Below are positions 58,378-62,065 of a stretch of DNA of 62,065 nt, piece by piece. How positions within the stretch are numbered: the stretch's first letter is position 1; every line of letters begins with the position of its first letter. A program made the position numbers and the translations under genes. Below the pieces are notes generated by a model. It made no database searches. It was not told the origin of the DNA and saw only the letters and a program-made list of their open reading frames with translations. Source of the stretch: Acidobacteriota bacterium (GTDB lineage: Bacteria > Chlamydiota > Chlamydiia > Chlamydiales > Rhabdochlamydiaceae); NCBI GenBank assembly GCA_903970255.1, contig CAJCHM010000007.1:1-62065 (forward strand). Direction: 5' to 3'.

Positions 58378-58400
58378 CCGCTTCAATGGCTAAAGTCCAG
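58378..58400 (+). mobile_element. Element family B, right-end fragment
   Basis: The final 23 bp of family B (CCGCTTCAATGGCTAAAGTC CAG), 20 bp after the HTH gene stop. One mismatch to the full copies. Confidence 0.65.
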
Positions 58401-58484
58401 CTACAAAAAAAATTAATGCTGTAAAAATGACTAGTTGACTATTCTGTGCTATCGACCAACATCCCATAATTTGGAGCAACCAAA

Positions 58485-59324
58485 ATGCAGACGCTCGATG
58501 AAAAGATAGCAGTTTCCTGGAAAGAATGCGGCACCTATACCGATATCAAATACCACACATTTAATGGGGTAGCCAAGATCACGATTAATCGGCCTGAGGT
58601 CAGAAATGCTTTTAGACCACTGACGGTAAGCGAAATGATGCATGCCTTAGAATGTGCTCGCAATGATCGGGAGATCGGTGTCATTATTCTCACAGGAGAG
58701 GGCAAAGACGCCTTTTGTTCCGGAGGCGATCAGAGGATTCGAGGGGATGCAGGTTATGCCGATGGGGAAGGGGTTCACCGCCTTAATGTCCTTGACTTTC
58801 AGAAGCAAATTCGTGGGTGCCCAAAGCCCATCATTGCGATGGTCGCAGGGTATGCGATTGGAGGCGGACATGTGCTGCACGTTGTGTGCGATCTCACCAT
58901 TGCCGCCGATAATGCAATCTTTGGGCAAACAGGACCTAAAGTCGGTTCTTTTGATGGTGGTTTTGGATCAAGCTATTTGAGCCGCATCATCGGACAGAAA
59001 AAAGCGCGGGAAATCTGGTACCTCTGCCGCAAATACAATGCTAACGAAGCCCTCGAGATGGGTCTTGTCAATTGCGTTGTCCCTTATGAAAAGCTCGAGG
59101 AAACAACTCTGCAATGGTGTCAGGAAATCCTCCAACACTCCCCTCTTGCTATCCGCTGCCTCAAATCTGCATTTAACGCTGATTGCGATGGTCAGACAGG
59201 GATCCAGGAGCTTGCAGGCAATGCCACATTGCTCTACTACATGTCGGAGGAAGCTCAAGAGGGACATAAGGCCTATCTGGAAAAACGAAAGCCCGACTTC
59301 ACTAAATTCCCAAAGAGGCCCTAA
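58485..59324 (+). CDS. menB: 1,4-dihydroxy-2-naphthoyl-CoA synthase
   Basis: 279 residues of the crotonase fold. MenB-specific blocks: [70 protein letters not shown] and [19 protein letters not shown]. It closes the naphthoquinone ring in menaquinone synthesis from chorismate. No other men genes are here, so the pathway would be scattered. GGAG precedes the ATG. Confidence 0.95.
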   Translation: MQTLDEKIAVSWKECGTYTDIKYHTFNGVAKITINRPEVRNAFRPLTVSEMMHALECARNDREIGVIILTGEGKDAFCSGGDQRIRGDAGYADGEGVHRLNVLDFQKQIRGCPKPIIAMVAGYAIGGGHVLHVVCDLTIAADNAIFGQTGPKVGSFDGGFGSSYLSRIIGQKKAREIWYLCRKYNANEALEMGLVNCVVPYEKLEETTLQWCQEILQHSPLAIRCLKSAFNADCDGQTGIQELAGNATLLYYMSEEAQEGHKAYLEKRKPDFTKFPKRP

Positions 59325-59388
59325 AAGCCTGATCGTTACCCACAAATCAGAATGGCACAAAAAGTCACGCGTTTGTTATCTTGGCTAG

Positions 59389-60615
59389 ATGACAATAAAA
59401 GCTAAAAGCAACAAATTCCCCCTTTTTATTCTTCTTCTTACCAACTTTTTGGATTGGATGAGCATTGGCCTCGTCTATCCAATATTCTCTGCCATGATCT
59501 TTCAACAAGATGCCGATTTTTTCTCGATCGAAACATCAGATTTTGCAAGAGGAGCTTGGCTTGGGGTTTTGCTTGCAGCAGGGCCATTAGCTCAATTCTT
59601 TAGCTCCCCCATTGTGGGGACACTCTCCGATCAGAAGGGGCGCAAACCTCTCCTTAAAAACACCCTGCTCATCATTATTTTTGGATATCTCCTTTGCTCG
59701 GTTGGTGTTTGGGCAGAGAGCCTCTTTCTACTTCTCATCGGGCGCTTAATTGTGGGGGTTGGAACGGGAAATGCCGCGGTTGTCTATGCAGCCATTGCAG
59801 ATATCAGCAAAACGGAAGATAAGGCAAAGAATTTTGGTCTCTCCAGCATGGCATGCGGCATCGGATTCTGTATCGGCCCTTTTCTGGGCGGAAGCCTCTC
59901 CTCTTGGGGGTTTGCCACGCCTTTCCTCTTTTCAATGCTCTTTTCTATCATCAACTTAAGCCTGCTGATCTTCTGGTTTGATGAAACACATCATGTGAGA
60001 AGAAATGTGCAATTGAGCCTTACTCTTGGACTTAAAAACCTCAAAAAAGCCTTCAAAATTCCCACTTTACGCGCCCTATTCTTGTGCTTTTTCTTCTTCT
60101 GCGTGGGGTGGTCCTTTTACTGGGAGTTTATCCCCGTTACCTGGATCCAAGAATATCACTTAACCACATCGCAGGTGGGAAACTTTTTTGCCTATGGCGC
60201 TGCATTCTATGCTTTAAGTTCCGGATTGCTCATTCGACCCATTGTGAACAGATTTCAACCCCTGACTGTTTTTCTTGTCGCACTTATTTTACTCCCCTTT
60301 GTGATCTTTCCCCTACTTCTTCACTCCAACATCTCTGTTTTCTGGGTGTATATCCCCATCCAACAATTTCTGATCGCCCTTGTCTTTCCCACAGGTGCAA
60401 CAATCATCTCCAATTCTGTTAATGAAGATTCACAAGGCGAGATGATGGGCATCTTACAATCTGTTGACTCGTTTGCTTTTGGGTCAAGTCCCTTGTTAGC
60501 AGGTGCTTTTGTTGGACTAAGCACTCAGGCGCCAGTTGTGGTCTCGGGTGGTTGCATGGTTCTGGCCTGTCTGATTCTATTGTCTGGCTATCGCAAAAAA
60601 CTCTTGAAGAGATAA
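59389..60615 (+). CDS. MFS transporter
   Basis: 408 residues with 12 predicted membrane helices and the loop 2-3 motif GTLSDQKGRKPLLKN; motif C-like GIGFCIGPFLGGSLSS. It has the same TetA-like layout as the MFS at 16119, though sequence identity looks modest. It starts 64 bp after menB on the same strand. Substrate unknown. Confidence 0.85.
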   Translation: MTIKAKSNKFPLFILLLTNFLDWMSIGLVYPIFSAMIFQQDADFFSIETSDFARGAWLGVLLAAGPLAQFFSSPIVGTLSDQKGRKPLLKNTLLIIIFGYLLCSVGVWAESLFLLLIGRLIVGVGTGNAAVVYAAIADISKTEDKAKNFGLSSMACGIGFCIGPFLGGSLSSWGFATPFLFSMLFSIINLSLLIFWFDETHHVRRNVQLSLTLGLKNLKKAFKIPTLRALFLCFFFFCVGWSFYWEFIPVTWIQEYHLTTSQVGNFFAYGAAFYALSSGLLIRPIVNRFQPLTVFLVALILLPFVIFPLLLHSNISVFWVYIPIQQFLIALVFPTGATIISNSVNEDSQGEMMGILQSVDSFAFGSSPLLAGAFVGLSTQAPVVVSGGCMVLACLILLSGYRKKLLKR

Positions 60616-60746
60616 TTTTGAAATATCCATTAAGCGGAACACTGGAGTTTGGAATAAATTTATTCATAATCAACTCTCCTCCAATCTCTTAAGGATCCCC
60701 TTTAGGCAGTTGAGCAACTTTTCCTCAAAGACCTCTGCAAAGCATG

Positions 60747-60868
60747 TTACATTTATCTGATTTTTAGGGGACTTTAGCCATTGGAGGAGATGGTATCTAG
60801 AAAAATCGCCCCGCTCCAATGGCTAAAGTCCAGTTGTAAGGATCAGGGGGAGAATATCTTATATTATA
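60747..60868 (+). repeat. Dispersed repeat E, copy 2, split by element B
   Basis: 60747-60766 and 60834-60868 together match 29817-29866 (TTACATTTATCTG.. and TTGTAAGGATCAGGGGG.. ATTATA). The gap between them is the deleted element B at 60767-60833, so this copy predates that insertion. Confidence 0.6.
60767..60833 (+). mobile_element. Element family B, internally deleted copy
   Basis: 67 bp with both terminal arms (GGGGACTTTAGCCATTGGAG and CTCCAATGGCTAAAGTCCAG) but only a short middle. Flanking TTTTA (60762-60766) and TTGTA (60834-60838) fit a mutated 5-bp target duplication. It sits inside repeat E. Confidence 0.75.
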
Positions 60869-60957
60869 ATTATAATTTTAATGCAATTAATGTTTGACTT
60901 AATATTGATTATTGTTTAATATTAATTGTAAGCAAATAATAAAAAAGATAGTTAATT

Positions 60958-61083
60958 ATGAGTAATTTCATAAATTCACAGCCAGAGCTTGTCGAAGCTA
61001 AGAGTGGATCCCACTCTTACGGCGCCTATCTTTTGTCTATTTTTTCTTCTCAAATACTTAGTATTATTATTATCCGCGGTTAG
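60958..61083 (+). pseudogene. Relic of a MSNF-NS gene start, copy 2
   Basis: A 41-codon frame MSNFINSQPELVEAKSGSHS then YGAYLLSIFSSQILSIIIIRG-stop. The first seven residues parallel the relic at 56232. A hydrophobic segment begins at the break. The following bases to 61235 contain a TTAGCGCTTAGC/GTTAAGCGCTAA inverted repeat (61080-61133) and CTCCC-AAAT-GGGAG, but no gene I can support. Confidence 0.35.
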
Positions 61084-61235
61084 CGCTTAGCAAGGGCCAT
61101 TTTTGAAATTGCCTCTGCACTTTGTTAAGCGCTAAAAGCTACTCCTCCCAAATGGGAGAGAGCAGCGTCTGCAGATGCAGTTTACAAATTATAAAAAAAA
61201 CAATTTTTCAATTAAAAAATTAAAGGAGAATATTT

Positions 61236-61493
61236 ATGCAAGCATTACAAAATTTAGCCCATGAAGCCTTTCAGACTCGACAAGGAAGGCAAGCCGCTGT
61301 CGGTCTTGTAGTGACGGTAGCGCTAGTTGCAGGTACAGTTCTATCAGCAGTGTTGTGTCCAGCAATAATACCCGTTTTTGTTGTTGCACTTGGCCTTACG
61401 CTTTTGGGGATGACATACCAGTTGGCAGTTACAGCCAACGCAGTTGCTGCTGCTCGGCTGCCTGTGCCACCCGCCCACTACGGGGCGACCTAG
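61236..61493 (+). CDS. Small two-helix membrane protein
   Basis: 85 residues with AAAGGAG upstream. Two hydrophobic helices separated by a very short turn (AAVGLVVTVALVAGTVLSAV and IIPVFVVALGLTLLGMTY), the bilobed hairpin typical of small Inc proteins. The tail is short (RLPVPPAHYGAT). A strong terminator follows at 61570, so it is a monocistronic gene. Confidence 0.6.
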   Translation: MQALQNLAHEAFQTRQGRQAAVGLVVTVALVAGTVLSAVLCPAIIPVFVVALGLTLLGMTYQLAVTANAVAAARLPVPPAHYGAT

Positions 61494-61569
61494 TATTGGC
61501 GAAGTAACAACAGCCGATGGCCGATAGTAGAGCCTTGACTTTTCAATCCTCCGTAAAGAAAAAGGCTTG

Positions 61570-61602
61570 GGATCCTATGCCATGGGGCATAGGATCCTTT
61601 TT
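61570..61602 (+). terminator. Rho-independent terminator
   Basis: GGATCCTATGCC and GGCATAGGATCC form a perfect 12-bp stem with loop ATGG, followed by TTTTT (61598-61602). Confidence 0.9.
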
Positions 61603-61681
61603 GACCATCTTCATACAGATTGTTGAAGTTTCGGTATGCCTCGAGATTTTTTCAAACAATAGTGAAAACTGTCGATATCAA

Positions 61682-61795
61682 TGCTTATGAGCTATATCGT
61701 AGAATTTATGCAGAGTTAGCAAGAATCTCGGAAGAGAGCCACCAATTTCGCTACAAAGAGATTGGGATATCCACCCACGGTGCAGTACTGGCATC
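61682..61795 (+). pseudogene. Duplicated fragment of the histidine phosphatase gene
   Basis: 114 bp matching 52952-53065 at 112 positions, coding AYELYRRIYAELARISEESH then Q-F-R-YKEIGISTHGAVLA. The surrounding bases do not match. No start codon or remaining domain. The rest of the window to 62065 is AT-rich, with ACGGAAGTATAAT resembling sequence near 29862, and shows no gene. Confidence 0.85.
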
Positions 61796-62065
61796 AGTTG
61801 GGGTTTGGTGAGATTCAGCTTTTTTAGATTCTTGAGCTTCTTATATTAAAAAATAATATTATTATTTTATTCAATCAATTTTTAAATAGAAAAATATAAT
61901 TATAATTTACGGAAGTATAATTTAACGGGCAATTTATGTACATATTGATCCCTCCCTTTAATTGCTGGAAGCTCCATTTTCTGCCTAAATAGCGCATTTA
62001 AGTCATAAACCGGGAAGTTTAACACCTCAGGAGAGATACCCGGCCGGTCCTCCAGAAATATTTGA

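Noticed and set aside
1-62065. CRISPR arrays, rRNA genes and phage modules
   Set aside because: No regularly spaced direct repeats, no rRNA sequence and no integrase or structural phage genes were seen; all repeats found are inverted, mobile-element-like or simple duplicates.

Overview
The window looks like a chromosome segment of an environmental (Chlamydia-like) member of the Chlamydiota. Several things point there: fused aroDE; an aroA-aroK-aroC-aroB gene set; an endonuclease III with the chlamydial C-X9-C-X2-C tail; psd close to secA; and many candidate type III effectors (tandem Inc-like bilobed membrane/coiled-coil proteins, F-box, OGFr-like, Fic and YopT-like proteins). Base composition looks moderately AT-rich and intergenic regions are very AT-rich. 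I cannot name the genus from sequence alone.

Layout. 0-6 kb is a decay zone: an IS remnant with intact ends, a small winged-helix regulator with tandem operators, a membrane-domain/carotenoid-oxygenase gene broken by one in-frame stop, a zinc alcohol dehydrogenase, a threonine-aldolase relic, and a DUF6978 gene interrupted by a palindromic element next to an intact DUF1828 partner. 5.7-17 kb carries csaA-secA, two Inc-like coiled-coil genes, a secreted protein plus psd, a large orphan protein and an MFS transporter. 17.4-24.8 kb is a two-module NRPS (partial C, A, T, C, A, T, reductase) followed by its own phosphopantetheinyl transferase, the AusA/AusB-like layout that makes dipeptide aldehydes/pyrazinones. 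A hipBA pair, a GrpB-hydrolase fusion and nth follow. 31.2-41.2 kb is a nearly continuous aromatic amino acid supercluster: nine overlapping genes on the minus strand (aroC, aroK, aroA, aroB, an aminotransferase, tyrA, pheA, chorismate mutase, DAHP synthase) and a divergent aroDE. Together they cover central metabolism to Phe and Tyr. 41.5-58.4 kb is rich in host-interaction candidates: two F-box proteins with a CBM20-like tail, a glutamate/dicarboxylate symporter, a YopT-like protease, a large inverse-autotransporter-like beta-helix protein, a secreted histidine phosphatase, an OGFr-domain protein, Fic, and a second papain/transglutaminase-like protein. menB, a second MFS and small membrane proteins close the window.

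Three families of small palindromic, non-autonomous mobile elements run through the window. Family A is about 163 bp with a TA target duplication: four full copies plus one end-to-end junction. Family B is about 160 bp with a 5-bp duplication: two full copies, one internally deleted copy and two fragments. Family C is a single 167-bp copy with 34-bp perfect terminal repeats. They sit in 5' leaders, at a predicted transcription start, on stop codons and inside one gene, so they probably shape expression of neighbouring genes.

The most interesting system is the NRPS-PPTase locus in a probable obligate intracellular bacterium: a predicted peptide aldehyde or pyrazinone pathway, with a divergent MFS exporter candidate and a full Phe/Tyr pathway in the same window. 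All functions are inferred by reading translated sequence without database searches.
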